Shown here one piece after another: positions 24,981-33,166 of a DNA stretch of 46,686 nt. This stretch comes from Rhodovastum atsumiense. Lineage in GTDB: Bacteria > Pseudomonadota > Alphaproteobacteria > Acetobacterales > Acetobacteraceae. Numbering within the stretch: position 1 is the stretch's first letter; every line of letters starts with the position of its first letter. The DNA is taken from contig JAMFSE010000068.1 of NCBI GenBank assembly GCA_026225115.1, positions 1 to 46,686 on the forward strand. Reading direction: 5' to 3'. A model generated the notes under the pieces. The model saw nothing but the letters and a program-made list of their open reading frames with translations. It had not been told where the DNA came from and ran no database searches. The translations under genes were made by a program, and so were the position numbers.

Positions 24981-25700
24981 TCAAGGCGATAGGGGGCTGG
25001 CCGGCGGCGCCCGGCGGGTGGGGTGCAGACGCATCATCACCTCGGCCCGGCGCTGCATTTTCAGCTTGTTCAGCACGTTGTGAACATGGGATTTGGCGGT
25101 GCTGAGGCTGATTGAGAGCCGGCGCGCGATCGCCTTATTGCTGAGGCCGGCGCCGATCAGGTCGAAAATCTCCTGTTCGCGCGGCGTGAGCGGTGCGTCG
25201 GCAGGGTCAGGCGAGGTCTGAAATCCGGCGCGCAGGCGGCGCAGCAGGCCGCCGGCGACCTGCGGCGAGCAGGATTGCTCGCCATGGGTGATCTGCTCCA
25301 CCAGCGCCGTGAGATCCTCCACCGAGGCGGTATTGGGCACGTAGCCGGCGATGCCGGCGGCGGTCCAGGCCAGCACATGCTCCTCGGTCTCCGCAATGCC
25401 GAAGGCGATGACGCTGACGGCGGGGTGCTCGGCGCTGAGCCTGGCCGCCGCCGCGCGGCCGCCCGCCAGGCCGACATCGAGCAGCAGGATGGTGGGGTTG
25501 AGCTGCGGCACCTCCGCGAATGCCTGGGCGAGGCTGGCGGCCCGGCCGCAAATGTTGATGGATGGCAGGCGCGCCAGCACTTCAGCGAGGCTGTCGCGCA
25601 GAAACCGCACTTCGGAGACGATCAGTATCTCATGCAATATTGCCTGCGGCACCAGAATGTTCGTCGCCTCCAGCTCCAGGATTGTTCCTGTGTTCTTCAT
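24981..25700 (-). CDS. LuxR/NarL-family response regulator with degenerate receiver
   Basis: Predicted 239 aa. Residues 22-145 are a receiver domain with the phospho-acceptor aspartate retained (Asp75 in ILLLDVGLAG). The acidic pair near strand 1 is replaced by Ser29-Glu30 (ILIVSEVRFL) and the usual lysine near strand 5 is Asn124 (GYVPNTAS). Residues about 170-225 are a GerE/LuxR helix-turn-helix (LTPREQEIFDLIGAGLSNKA, IARRLSISLSTAKSHVHNVL). It is a DNA-binding transcription regulator whose activation may not follow normal phosphorylation. It is encoded directly upstream of the injection-system genes in the same direction and is the obvious candidate to control them. No partner kinase is in the window. 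Confidence 0.9.
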   Translation of the reverse strand: MKNTGTILELEATNILVPQAILHEILIVSEVRFLRDSLAEVLARLPSINICGRAASLAQAFAEVPQLNPTILLLDVGLAGGRAAAARLSAEHPAVSVIAFGIAETEEHVLAWTAAGIAGYVPNTASVEDLTALVEQITHGEQSCSPQVAGGLLRRLRAGFQTSPDPADAPLTPREQEIFDLIGAGLSNKAIARRLSISLSTAKSHVHNVLNKLKMQRRAEVMMRLHPTRRAPPASPLSP

Positions 25701-26081
25701 GCTTACGGCTCCATGTTGCGGCCATCCTTGGCAAAAGGCCGGCGTGGGGTCTGCAGATTGATTGGCGCGGCAAATTGGACAGGCGCGAGTGCGGCACTAT
25801 TCTAAACGTTTATTGCTGCTTGCGTCGAGGATTCATTACGAAATATCGAACAGCTTTTGCAAAAACCGCCCGTTAACTCCTCTAGGTTCCGGCACTGCGT
25901 AGAAAATCACTCAACTTGTCGGTCTATTTGGATTCATCTGCTCGAAACTGCGTCGGAATCTTGTTAGTTTCCCGATGTTTCGATGTCCGGGTCGCACTAG
26001 GTTGTTTCCACCGCCCATGCCATATTCCGGCCAGCCTGCCGTAGACGAACGCCCGAAACCACAAGACAGGGAGCCCTTGGA
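25701..26081. other. Intergenic region between the regulator gene and poxB
   Basis: These 381 bases separate two divergent genes and are clearly more AT-rich than the flanks between about 25795 and 25990. I see no convincing ORF, RNA gene or long repeat. On the minus strand a TTGCAA and a TAATGA spaced by 18 bases (around 25832-25862) could serve as a promoter for the regulator gene. This is weak. The poxB ribosome binding site (GGGAG) is near 26070. Confidence 0.5.
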
Positions 26082-27803
26082 ATGACCAAATCCGCCGCGT
26101 CCTATATGGCAGAGGCCCTTGCCAAAATTGGCGTGAAGCGAATCTACGGCATTGTCGGTGATTCGATGAACGGATTCACCGACGCGCTTCGTGCGCAAAA
26201 GAAGGTTGAGTGGATCCATATGCGACATGAGGAGGGTGCGGCTTTTGCGGCTGCCGCGGAAGCGCATGTGACCGGCGAATTGGCGGTCTGCGCGGGCAGC
26301 AGCGGCCCGGGCAACCTGCATCTCATCAACGGATTGTTCGATGCGCATAGAAGCGGCGTGCCGGTGCTTGCAATAGCGGCGCATATCCCGAGCACCGAAA
26401 TCGGGATCGACTATTTCCAGGCGACGCATCCTGAAAATCTCTTCAAGGAATGCAGCCATTACGTTGAATTTGTTTCAAACCCGCAGCTTCTGCCGCAAAT
26501 TCTAAAGCGGGCAATTCGCGTCGCCATTGCCAAGCGCGGCGTCGCCGTCGTCGTCATTCCGGGCGACGTCGCATTACAGGCGTTGGATGCGAAGGTGCCG
26601 AACTGGCTGGTGCCGGCAAAACCCATCCTGCATCCGGCCGATGAAGATATCGCCAGCCTGGCGGCATTGTTGAATGCGGGATCGAAAGTCACCTTGTTTT
26701 GCGGCGCCGGCTGCGCGGGGGCGCATGCCGAGGTGCTGGCGTTGGCCGAAGCCCTGAAGGCGCCGATCGTGCATGCCTTTCGGGGGAAGGAATATCTCGA
26801 ATACGATAACCCCTATGATGTCGGCATGACCGGGCTGGTCGGTTTTGCTTCCGGCTACGCGGCGATGAAGGAATGCGACACCCTGCTGCTATTGGGCACG
26901 GATTTTCCGTATAGGGCATTCTATCCCGAGCATGCGAAAATTGCCCAGGTCGATGTTCGGGTGGAGGCACTTGGCAATCGCTGTTCGCTGGAGCTCGGCT
27001 TGATCGGCAATGTAAAGGAGACGATCGCCGCATTGCTGCCGGCGCTCAAGGCGAAGCCAGATCGTAGATTTCTGGATGCCGCGCTGGCGCATTATGCCAA
27101 GGCTCGCAAGGGGCTGGATGATTTGGCGGAAAGCGGACCGCATAGCACGATTATTCATCCCCAATATGTGACAAGGCTCGCCAGCGAACTGGCGTCGGAA
27201 GATGCAATTTTCACCTGCGATGTGGGTTCGCCGATCGTCTGGACCGCACGCTATTTGAAAGTAAACGGCAAGCGCCGGATCATCGGATCGTTCAACCATG
27301 GCTCCATGGCCAATTCCATGCTGCATGCCATCGGCGCGCAGACGGCGTTTCCCAACCGCCAGGTTGTTTCGCTTTCCGGCGATGGCGGATTTACCATGAT
27401 GATGGGTGATTTCATCTCGCTCCGGCAGCTCGGCCTGAAGGTGAAGGTGATCGTTTTCAACAATGGCACATTGGGCTTTGTGGAAATGGAAATGAAAGCG
27501 AGCGGCTTTCTGGACACGGGGACGGAGCTGAAGAACCCGAATTTCGCGGCAATGGCGGAAGCGATGGGGATTAAGGGCATAAGGGTGGAAAAGCCGCAGG
27601 ATTTGCGCAATGCGCTAACGGAAGCCTTTGCGCATGACGGTCCGGTGCTGGTGGATGTGGTGAGCGCCCGGCAGGAACTGGCGATGCCGCCGAAGACGAC
27701 GATCGACGAGGCCTATCACTTCGGCATGTTCACCATGAAAGCGGTGCTGGACGGGCGGGTTGGCGAATTGATCGATCTCGCGAAGGTTAACCTGACCCGC
27801 TAG
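26082..27803 (+). CDS. poxB: Pyruvate dehydrogenase (quinone), PoxB-type
   Basis: Predicted 573 aa, the normal length. This thiamine-diphosphate and FAD enzyme oxidises pyruvate to acetate and CO2 and passes electrons to ubiquinone at the membrane. The match to PoxB rather than acetolactate synthase is clear from the catalytic Glu50 context (MRHEEGAAFAAAAEAHVTGE), then CAGSSGPGNLHLINGLFDAH, PVLAIAAHIPSTEIG and VVVIPGDVALQAL. The ThDP motif lies around GDGGFTMMMGDFISLRQLGL ending in VIVFNNGTLGFVEME. The C-terminus FTMKAVLDGRVGELIDLAKV corresponds to the lipid-activated tail. A GGGAG site precedes ATG 26082. The quinol oxidase remnant 18 bases downstream would have been its natural electron sink. 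Confidence 0.95.
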   Translation: MTKSAASYMAEALAKIGVKRIYGIVGDSMNGFTDALRAQKKVEWIHMRHEEGAAFAAAAEAHVTGELAVCAGSSGPGNLHLINGLFDAHRSGVPVLAIAAHIPSTEIGIDYFQATHPENLFKECSHYVEFVSNPQLLPQILKRAIRVAIAKRGVAVVVIPGDVALQALDAKVPNWLVPAKPILHPADEDIASLAALLNAGSKVTLFCGAGCAGAHAEVLALAEALKAPIVHAFRGKEYLEYDNPYDVGMTGLVGFASGYAAMKECDTLLLLGTDFPYRAFYPEHAKIAQVDVRVEALGNRCSLELGLIGNVKETIAALLPALKAKPDRRFLDAALAHYAKARKGLDDLAESGPHSTIIHPQYVTRLASELASEDAIFTCDVGSPIVWTARYLKVNGKRRIIGSFNHGSMANSMLHAIGAQTAFPNRQVVSLSGDGGFTMMMGDFISLRQLGLKVKVIVFNNGTLGFVEMEMKASGFLDTGTELKNPNFAAMAEAMGIKGIRVEKPQDLRNALTEAFAHDGPVLVDVVSARQELAMPPKTTIDEAYHFGMFTMKAVLDGRVGELIDLAKVNLTR

Positions 27804-27821
27804 AATTGCCAGGGAGAGAAG

Positions 27822-28058
27822 ATGATTACCGCCGCTCCAATGCTGGCGCAGGGTCTGGCGCTATCCCTCGCCCGCGCGCAATTCGGATTTACCATCGCCT
27901 TTCATATCATGTTTCCGGCGTTCTCGATTGGGCTTGCGAGTTTTCTCGCGGTGCTGGAGGCGGGCTGGCTGATAAGCAGGCGGCAGGTGTTTCTCGATGC
28001 CTATAAATACTGGCTGAAAATCTTCTCCGTTTCGTTTGCGATGGGCGTGGTTTCCGGC
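27822..28058 (+). pseudogene. cioA: cioA/cydA fragment: first ~79 codons of quinol oxidase subunit I
   Basis: The reading frame starts well (GGGAGAG ribosome site, ATG 27822) and encodes the N-terminus of a bd-type/cyanide-insensitive quinol oxidase subunit I. LARAQFGFTIAFHIMFPAFS contains the expected heme-ligand histidine, and KIFSVSFAMGVVSG leads into helix 2. Homology ends at about 28058 where the family would continue with a Gln-rich loop. The frame then runs 31 unrelated codons to a stop at 28149-28151. The next bases belong to subunit II in another frame, so an internal deletion has removed about four fifths of cioA and the first half of cioB. Confidence 0.85.
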
Positions 28059-28062
28059 CTGT

Positions 28063-28494
28063 CGGATCGGCGTTGTGATGCTGGCGTTGATCGGCATCGT
28101 CTCCCTTTGGTCGCCGTTTCTGGATTCAGCATTTTTTCATCGCTGGTTTGAATGGCCCGGCGTTCTGGCAACCGGGCTGGCGCCGATTCTTGTGGCGATT
28201 CTGGCGGCGGTTTATTTCTGGCAGTTATCCGAAAAGGCTCGGCGTATTCGCGACGAAATGCCGTTTACCTGTGCGCTGGGGCTGTTTGTGCTGTGCTATC
28301 TTGGCCTCGGCTATTCCATTTTCCCGCTGATTGTGCCGCCGTCGATTACGATATGGCAGGCGTCTTCACCGCCGGCCAGCCAGTTTTTTCTGATCACCGG
28401 CACGTTGGTGCTGATTCCCATTATTCTTGCCTATAATATTTTTGCCTATTGGGTGTTTCGCGGAAAGGTGCAGCCGGGTGCGCATTACCGCTGA
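28063..28494 (+). pseudogene. cioB: cioB/cydB fragment: C-terminal part of quinol oxidase subunit II
   Basis: About 143 codons corresponding to the last membrane helices of subunit II are open here: VVMLALIGIVSLWSP, GYSIFPLIVPPSITIWQASS, LITGTLVLIPIILAYNIFAY and the ending WVFRGKV. The frame is shifted relative to the cioA fragment upstream, and no cioB start remains. The ATG at 28036 reads cioA codons out of frame. The stop (28492-28494) is in its normal place, overlapping the DUF2474 gene. A functional oxidase cannot be made from this locus. Confidence 0.85.
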
Positions 28495-28606
28495 ACGCAA
28501 ATCCGGCTTAAGGAAGCGGCTGTTGTGGTTCGCTGGGATTTATGTTGCCTCGGTGACGGTTTTTGCGGCGGTCTCGGTTTTGCTTGAGTTGATGCTTCCG
28601 AAATAG
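28478..28606 (+). CDS. DUF2474 small membrane protein (oxidase-associated)
   Basis: A 42-codon gene too short for most gene callers, with GTG start 28478 and TAG at 28604-28606. The protein has a basic N-terminus (ERKSGLRKRLLW) and one membrane helix (FAGIYVASVTVFAAVSVLLE). That is the DUF2474 pattern of single-helix proteins encoded immediately after cioB/cydB, analogous to CydX. It overlaps the end of the cioB fragment by 17 bases, the usual arrangement. With the oxidase subunits destroyed it is probably an orphan. Confidence 0.75.
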   Translation: MRITAERKSGLRKRLLWFAGIYVASVTVFAAVSVLLELMLPK

Positions 28607-29497
28607 TTAGGCGCGCTGGGTATTTGCCGTAATGACGGTCGCGAATAACGGGCAGAGCTGGTGAGGGATATCATGCCCCATGCCGTTGATGATAAGGCGC
28701 CAGGCGGCTTTGAGGCTGCGTGCAAGATGTTCACCGGCCTCGGGCGGGATCAGACGGTCAGCGGCGCCGTGGATGACCAGAGCGGGCAGGCAGAGCGTTT
28801 GTAGAGCGGCGGTGCGGTCAGGGGCGCCGCGCGCCGCTGCCAGCTGGCGGCCGGCACCTGGGGGGTCGTAGGCCCGGGCCGCCGCCTGGACGGCGTAGTC
28901 GCGCAGGACCGCCGCATCGGTTGGGTAGCCGGGACCGGCCAGGGCCACGTTCAGCGCAATTGAGTGCTGGAGATAGGCTTCCAGGTCCTGTGCCGGGTCC
29001 GGCGCGGGGGCGGCGAGCATGCGTGTCAACGCTGGGTCCGCGGGGGCGAGCGATGGGTCTCCGGCATGGGACATCAGAATAGCGAGCGAGCGCACGCGTG
29101 TTGGGTGCTCGATGGCGAGCAGCTGCGCGACCATGCCACCGAGCGAGACGCCGACGATATGCGCTGCGGGGATATCGAGCGCGTCCAGCAGGCAGGCAGC
29201 GTCTTTCGCCATGTCCGAGATTGTGTAGGGCAGCACCACCGGCTCACCGCGGCTGCGGGCGGCCATGATGGCGGCGTAGTCCGGCACCGGGGCGCCGTGC
29301 ATATGGGTTGAGAGGCCGGCATCGCGATTATCGAAGCGGATGACCCGGAAGCCGGCTGCGGCGAGGCCGCTGATCAGCTCGGGCGGCCAGCGCACGAGTT
29401 GCGCGCCAACGCCGTGGATGAGCAGGATCGGCGAACCTGCCGTCGGGCCTGAGACTTCGTATTCGATCGAAATGCCGTTGACTTTGGCCTGTGCCAT
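28607..29497 (-). CDS. Alpha/beta hydrolase
   Basis: Predicted 296 aa. The fold is shown by PILLIHGVGAQLVRW (oxyanion loop), the nucleophile elbow GVSLGG with Ser118, the acid in VIHGAADRLIPPEAGEHLAR and the histidine in INGMGHDIP. The cap region is Pro/Ala-rich. Relatives include esterases and dienelactone or haloperoxidase-like enzymes, and the substrate cannot be assigned. The ATG at 29497 has AGGAT 8 bases upstream. A much longer frame to 29728 is open but lacks homology. The gene is convergent with the DUF2474 gene with no space between the stops. Confidence 0.9.
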   Translation of the reverse strand: MAQAKVNGISIEYEVSGPTAGSPILLIHGVGAQLVRWPPELISGLAAAGFRVIRFDNRDAGLSTHMHGAPVPDYAAIMAARSRGEPVVLPYTISDMAKDAACLLDALDIPAAHIVGVSLGGMVAQLLAIEHPTRVRSLAILMSHAGDPSLAPADPALTRMLAAPAPDPAQDLEAYLQHSIALNVALAGPGYPTDAAVLRDYAVQAAARAYDPPGAGRQLAAARGAPDRTAALQTLCLPALVIHGAADRLIPPEAGEHLARSLKAAWRLIINGMGHDIPHQLCPLFATVITANTQRA

Positions 29498-29701
29498 ATT
29501 GTGATCCTGTGACAGCCGAGCCTTATGCCGGCGCGGCTGACATGAGCACCGCGCAGGCATCAATTCAATACCTTCCTGGCATTGGCGCGGTTGTATCCGA
29601 TGTTGTTTAAGGATCGAATATTTGAAGGGCGCCGACCGGCGAGCATCCGGATACCGGCGTTTGTGAACGCGAAGGGTTTGGTTGATGGCCGATTGCATAG
29701 C

Positions 29702-30028
29702 GTGAACGCGGCCGAGGGCAGCCTGCAATCCCGGCTTGCGGCGTTATGCGCGCGCCGGGCCGAAGTTGCGATCTGGAACGCGGCATATGAAGCGGTAATC
29801 GCGGAACTGCACCGGTCCGGGTTTCTGCAGCATGTCATCAATGAAGGCGAGGCCTTTCCTGATTTCGTAATGCCCAGTGCCGAGGGCCGGCTGGTCTCGC
29901 TCGCCGGCCTGCTGGAGCGCGGGCCTGTCATCATCTCCTTCTTTCGGGGAGAATGGTGCCCGTTCTGCCAGCTGATGCTGAGCGCCTTGGCCGCAGCATT
30001 GCCGCAGATTGAAGCCGCGGGGGTTTTA
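29702..30028 (+). pseudogene. Truncated peroxiredoxin-like (AhpC/TSA) gene
   Basis: The frame encodes the N-terminal half of a peroxiredoxin-like protein. A helical leader (LQSRLAALCARRAEVAIWNA) is followed by GEAFPDFVMPSAEGRLVSLA and GPVIISFFRGEWCPFCQLML with the catalytic WCPFC motif, then AALPQIEAAG. Homology stops abruptly near 30026, exactly at the end of the oppositely oriented GT2 gene. Beyond that the frame is only antisense to GT2. The thioredoxin-fold C-terminal half is missing, so the enzyme should be inactive. The start is uncertain: GTG 29702 is one choice and ATG 29600 another. Confidence 0.75.
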
Positions 30029-30733
30029 TGCCTGCGAAACGGCGCGTTTGCCGGATGTGGCGACGCGGCGGAAGGTTGCGATGATGCGCCAGGAGGCGCG
30101 GATCGATCCGCGCAGCGAGCCTGCGACTTTCGACTCGCCGCCAATGCGGCAGCGATAGGGCAGCGGGACCTCCAAGATGCGCAGGCCATGCCGCGCCGCC
30201 TCAATCTGCATTTCGATATTCCAGCCATAGGTCATCTCGCGCAGATCCAGGCGCTGCAAGGCGTCGCGCCGGATCGCCCGGAAGGCGCACATGTCGCTAT
30301 AGCGCGTGCCGGTGACGGCGCCGATGGCAAAGCCCAGAACATGGCCGGCGGCGATCTGGTGCAGGCTCATCGCGCCGCGATCACGCAAATGCCGGACCCG
30401 CGCGGCGATGACGAAATCCTTCTCATTGCGCTGGATGGGGGCGGTCAGTTCCTGCAACAGATCCGCGCGGTCGGCGCCGTCGCCATCCATGAAGACAATG
30501 ATGTCGCAATCCGGATTTGCGGATGCCACTGCTGCCGCGCAGGCACGGCCGTAGCCGCGTGCATGCAATTCCAGCACACGGGCGCCGGCGGCGAGGGCGG
30601 CGGCCTGGGTACCATCCGTGCTGCCGCTGTCGGCAATGATGATTTCGGTAACGATGGCGGGAATTTCGGCGATGACCTGGGCGATGGATTCCACCTCGTT
30701 CAGCGTCGGGATGATGACGGCGATGCCGGGCAT
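30026..30733 (-). CDS. Family 2 glycosyltransferase (polyprenyl-phosphate sugar synthase-like)
   Basis: Predicted 235 aa. The GT-A fold is evident from IAVIIPTLNEVESIAQVIAE, ADSGSTDGT, the DGD motif at 83-85 (IIVFMDGDGADR) and EMTYGWNIEMQIEAARHGLR, a pattern seen in dolichyl/polyprenyl-phosphate mannose synthases and related enzymes. It lacks the long membrane tail. It probably loads a sugar onto a lipid carrier, which the GT-C membrane transferase of the same operon could then use. This is an inference from the pairing. It is the last gene of the nine-gene operon, starting one base after the radical SAM gene stops. Confidence 0.88.
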   Translation of the reverse strand: MPGIAVIIPTLNEVESIAQVIAEIPAIVTEIIIADSGSTDGTQAAALAAGARVLELHARGYGRACAAAVASANPDCDIIVFMDGDGADRADLLQELTAPIQRNEKDFVIAARVRHLRDRGAMSLHQIAAGHVLGFAIGAVTGTRYSDMCAFRAIRRDALQRLDLREMTYGWNIEMQIEAARHGLRILEVPLPYRCRIGGESKVAGSLRGSIRASWRIIATFRRVATSGKRAVSQA

Positions 30734-30734
30734 G

Positions 30735-31787
30735 CTACAGGCTCCAGCGCATGCCGCAATTCTGGCAGGGTTTTGGCGGCGCGTCGCTGAGCAAACTGGT
30801 GCGGAAATCGCGATAGGCCGGGCTGTTCCAGATATCGCGCAGGCTTTGCTGGGTGGCGTCGCCCAAGGTGTAATTCTCATAGCCGCGGGCGGAGAACGGC
30901 GCGATGCAGCATGGCAGCGCACGGCCATGGGCGGTGAAATACATCAGCGACCAGGGACGCCGGCAGGTTGACCAGGGGCGTTCGTCCTCACCGGCTTTCA
31001 GGCTGAGGCCGGGCTCGGTCGCGCCGGAGGCATTCAGGCGGATGCCCGATGCGGCGGCAATTGCCTGGGCGGCGGCGACGGTTGCGTCTTCTTCGGCGCG
31101 TGTGTGCTCGAATAAAGCGGATTCCGCGCGGGCGAGGCCGAATCCCGCCTCGTCGAACACCAGGCGCTGCAGATGCACTTCCCGCACGCCGATCTGCGCC
31201 GCCAGGCGGACGAAATCCGGCAATTGGCCGACGGTTTCCTTCAGGCCGGTGAGCCACATGGAAACCAGCGGGATGGTTGCGCCGATCTGCTTTTGCAGCG
31301 TCGTAAAACTGCTGATGTTGCGGACGATGCGGTCGAACATGTCCTTGCCGCGGACGGCAAGAAAGGTTTTGGCGTCGGCGGCGTCGAGCGAGACACGCAG
31401 CTCATCGAGGCCGGTTTCGATCAGTTCGCGCTGCTTGCGGGGGGTGAGCAAGGTGCCGTTGGTGTTGAACAGCGTGTAGATACCGCGCGCCTTTAGATAA
31501 CGGATCATCTGCGGCAGGTTTTTGACCAGCATCGGTTCGCCGACGCCGTGCATGACCACGCGGGCGATGTTGGGCACCTGGTCGATGATGGAGGTGAAGA
31601 GCTCCCAACTCATATCCGCTGGCGATTCCAGATCCTCGAAGGTGCGTGGGCAGGTTTCGCAAAGCAGGTTGCAGCGGTTGGTTACCTCCAGATACAGGCA
31701 GACCGGCGGGCTTGCAGCCTCGGCGGCACGCGTTGCTTCCACGGCTTCGAAATAACGGCGGGGATCCGCGAGCGGGGCACCATTCAT
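30735..31787 (-). CDS. Radical SAM/SPASM domain protein
   Basis: Predicted 350 aa. The radical SAM cluster motif CNLLCETC supplies C39, C43 and C46 (LYLEVTNRCNLLCETCPRTF). GVGEPMLVKNLPQMIRYLK corresponds to the GE/SAM-binding region. A C-terminal SPASM-like Cys set (STCRRPWS, ALPCCIAPF, CQNCGM) would hold an auxiliary iron-sulfur cluster. The layout resembles maturases and sugar- or peptide-modifying enzymes. The substrate is unknown, and no precursor peptide gene is visible nearby. The start at ATG 31787 overlaps the GT-C gene stop by four bases. Confidence 0.9.
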   Translation of the reverse strand: MNGAPLADPRRYFEAVEATRAAEAASPPVCLYLEVTNRCNLLCETCPRTFEDLESPADMSWELFTSIIDQVPNIARVVMHGVGEPMLVKNLPQMIRYLKARGIYTLFNTNGTLLTPRKQRELIETGLDELRVSLDAADAKTFLAVRGKDMFDRIVRNISSFTTLQKQIGATIPLVSMWLTGLKETVGQLPDFVRLAAQIGVREVHLQRLVFDEAGFGLARAESALFEHTRAEEDATVAAAQAIAAASGIRLNASGATEPGLSLKAGEDERPWSTCRRPWSLMYFTAHGRALPCCIAPFSARGYENYTLGDATQQSLRDIWNSPAYRDFRTSLLSDAPPKPCQNCGMRWSL

Positions 31788-33166
31788 ATGCTGTCTCCTT
31801 CGGCAAATTTCATTGGGTTCGGGGCGCCGGAAAATTTTGCTGCCCGCATATCGACCACCGCCAAGACGAAGAACGGGCCGTAGAGCAAGGCCGGCCAGAA
31901 CAGTTCCGTGTGCGTTGGGTTGAGGTAGAGCAGGAAGCCGGCGGTCACGAGGTAGAGAACGCTGGACCAGGGCAGGATGCAGGCCGGGATGAGCAGCCAG
32001 CAATAATACCATGGGTAATGCGGTGAGAGCCCGGCCATCAGCAGGCAGCCGAGCAGCAGCGCGTTGCGGGCGATGATTTTTGTCCCCGCCGCGCGGTCAG
32101 GGAGCAATGGCTGCACGAACGTCATGATTGCGCCAAGTGCGATGAAGGCGGCTACGAGCATGGCCAAGTAGATTTTCGATGCATAGGCCGGCAGGTCTAT
32201 CGCATGGCCGGCGATGGAGAGGAGAAAAATGCCGGCGCCGCTATCAATCCCTTCCTGCGCATTATAGCCGCCAAGAAAACCAAGCACGGCTTTGCCGGCG
32301 GTGAGATAGGGCAAATAGAGGGCGATGACGAAGCTGGCGAAGACGGCAGTAAATTTCCAGTTTCGGCGCCAAAGAGCCGGGAACAGAACGGCGGGCAGAA
32401 ATTTCGTCAGCGTCGCGGCGGCGAGTGCGAGCGCACTCAATTTGGTTTTCGCCTCGACCGCCGCCAGCAAGGCAAAGGCGATGAAGCAGATGGCGATGGC
32501 GTCGACATGGCCGCTGCCGGCGAATTCCCAAAGCGGCAGCGGATTCCAGGCATAGATGAGGATTCTTGTGCGCGGCAGTCCGGCGTGGTCGAGCAGCCGC
32601 AGCATGCCCCAGATGCCGCCGGCCTCGAATGCCAGCATTGCCAGCTTCATCGTTAAAACCGGGACGGCGGCCAGCAGTTTGGCGGCATTTGCAATGGCGA
32701 AGAATATCATCTCGGCCGCGGGCGGGTAGATGGTGTGCGCGTAGTCGGCGCGGTTGATGTTGGGGAACACCGCGGCGTCGCGCAGAAACGCCAGATGCGG
32801 ATCCGCGGGGATGTAGCGGTACGGGTTGATGCCGGCGCCCTGCACCCAGCCGTCCCAGATGTAGCGATAGATATCGTTTGAGAGAAATGGCGGAAAGATC
32901 ACAATCATCGCGCGCAGCAGGAAGGTGCCGGCGAGCACAATCCAAAGCAGGCGCGATGACGGTTTGCTGCGCAGGATCAGGAGGACTGCCACGAAATAGA
33001 TGAGGCCTTGAACGCATCCTAGGGCGACAAAGAAATCCAGCGGCCGGCCATAGCCGATGCCGAACTGGCCGATGACGGCGCGCGGCAAGGTCAACCCGAA
33101 TGCGGTGAGAGCAGCGAGAAAAACGCCGCATAACACCAGGGATAGCTCGGGTTTCGGTGCGCGCAT
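31784..33166 (-). CDS. GT-C-type membrane glycosyltransferase (GT87/mannosyltransferase-like)
   Basis: Predicted 460 aa with roughly ten or more membrane helices. The conserved luminal-loop signature FLSNDIYRYIWDGWVQGAGI, NPYRY, with HTIYPPAAEMIFF later, is typical of polyprenyl-phosphate-sugar-dependent GT-C enzymes. Further helices contain LYLPYLTAGKAVLGFLGGY and GLSPHYPWYYCWLLIP. It should transfer a sugar from a lipid carrier on the outer face of the cytoplasmic membrane. It starts directly at the end of the TIGR04282-type gene without a gap and overlaps the radical SAM gene. Confidence 0.85.
   Translation of the reverse strand: MRAPKPELSLVLCGVFLAALTAFGLTLPRAVIGQFGIGYGRPLDFFVALGCVQGLIYFVAVLLILRSKPSSRLLWIVLAGTFLLRAMIVIFPPFLSNDIYRYIWDGWVQGAGINPYRYIPADPHLAFLRDAAVFPNINRADYAHTIYPPAAEMIFFAIANAAKLLAAVPVLTMKLAMLAFEAGGIWGMLRLLDHAGLPRTRILIYAWNPLPLWEFAGSGHVDAIAICFIAFALLAAVEAKTKLSALALAAATLTKFLPAVLFPALWRRNWKFTAVFASFVIALYLPYLTAGKAVLGFLGGYNAQEGIDSGAGIFLLSIAGHAIDLPAYASKIYLAMLVAAFIALGAIMTFVQPLLPDRAAGTKIIARNALLLGCLLMAGLSPHYPWYYCWLLIPACILPWSSVLYLVTAGFLLYLNPTHTELFWPALLYGPFFVLAVVDMRAAKFSGAPNPMKFAEGDSI

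Noticed and set aside
29498-29701. Possible transposase remnant upstream of the peroxiredoxin fragment
   Set aside because: The short frames on both strands gave no recognisable transposase motif and no inverted repeats were seen at the ends.
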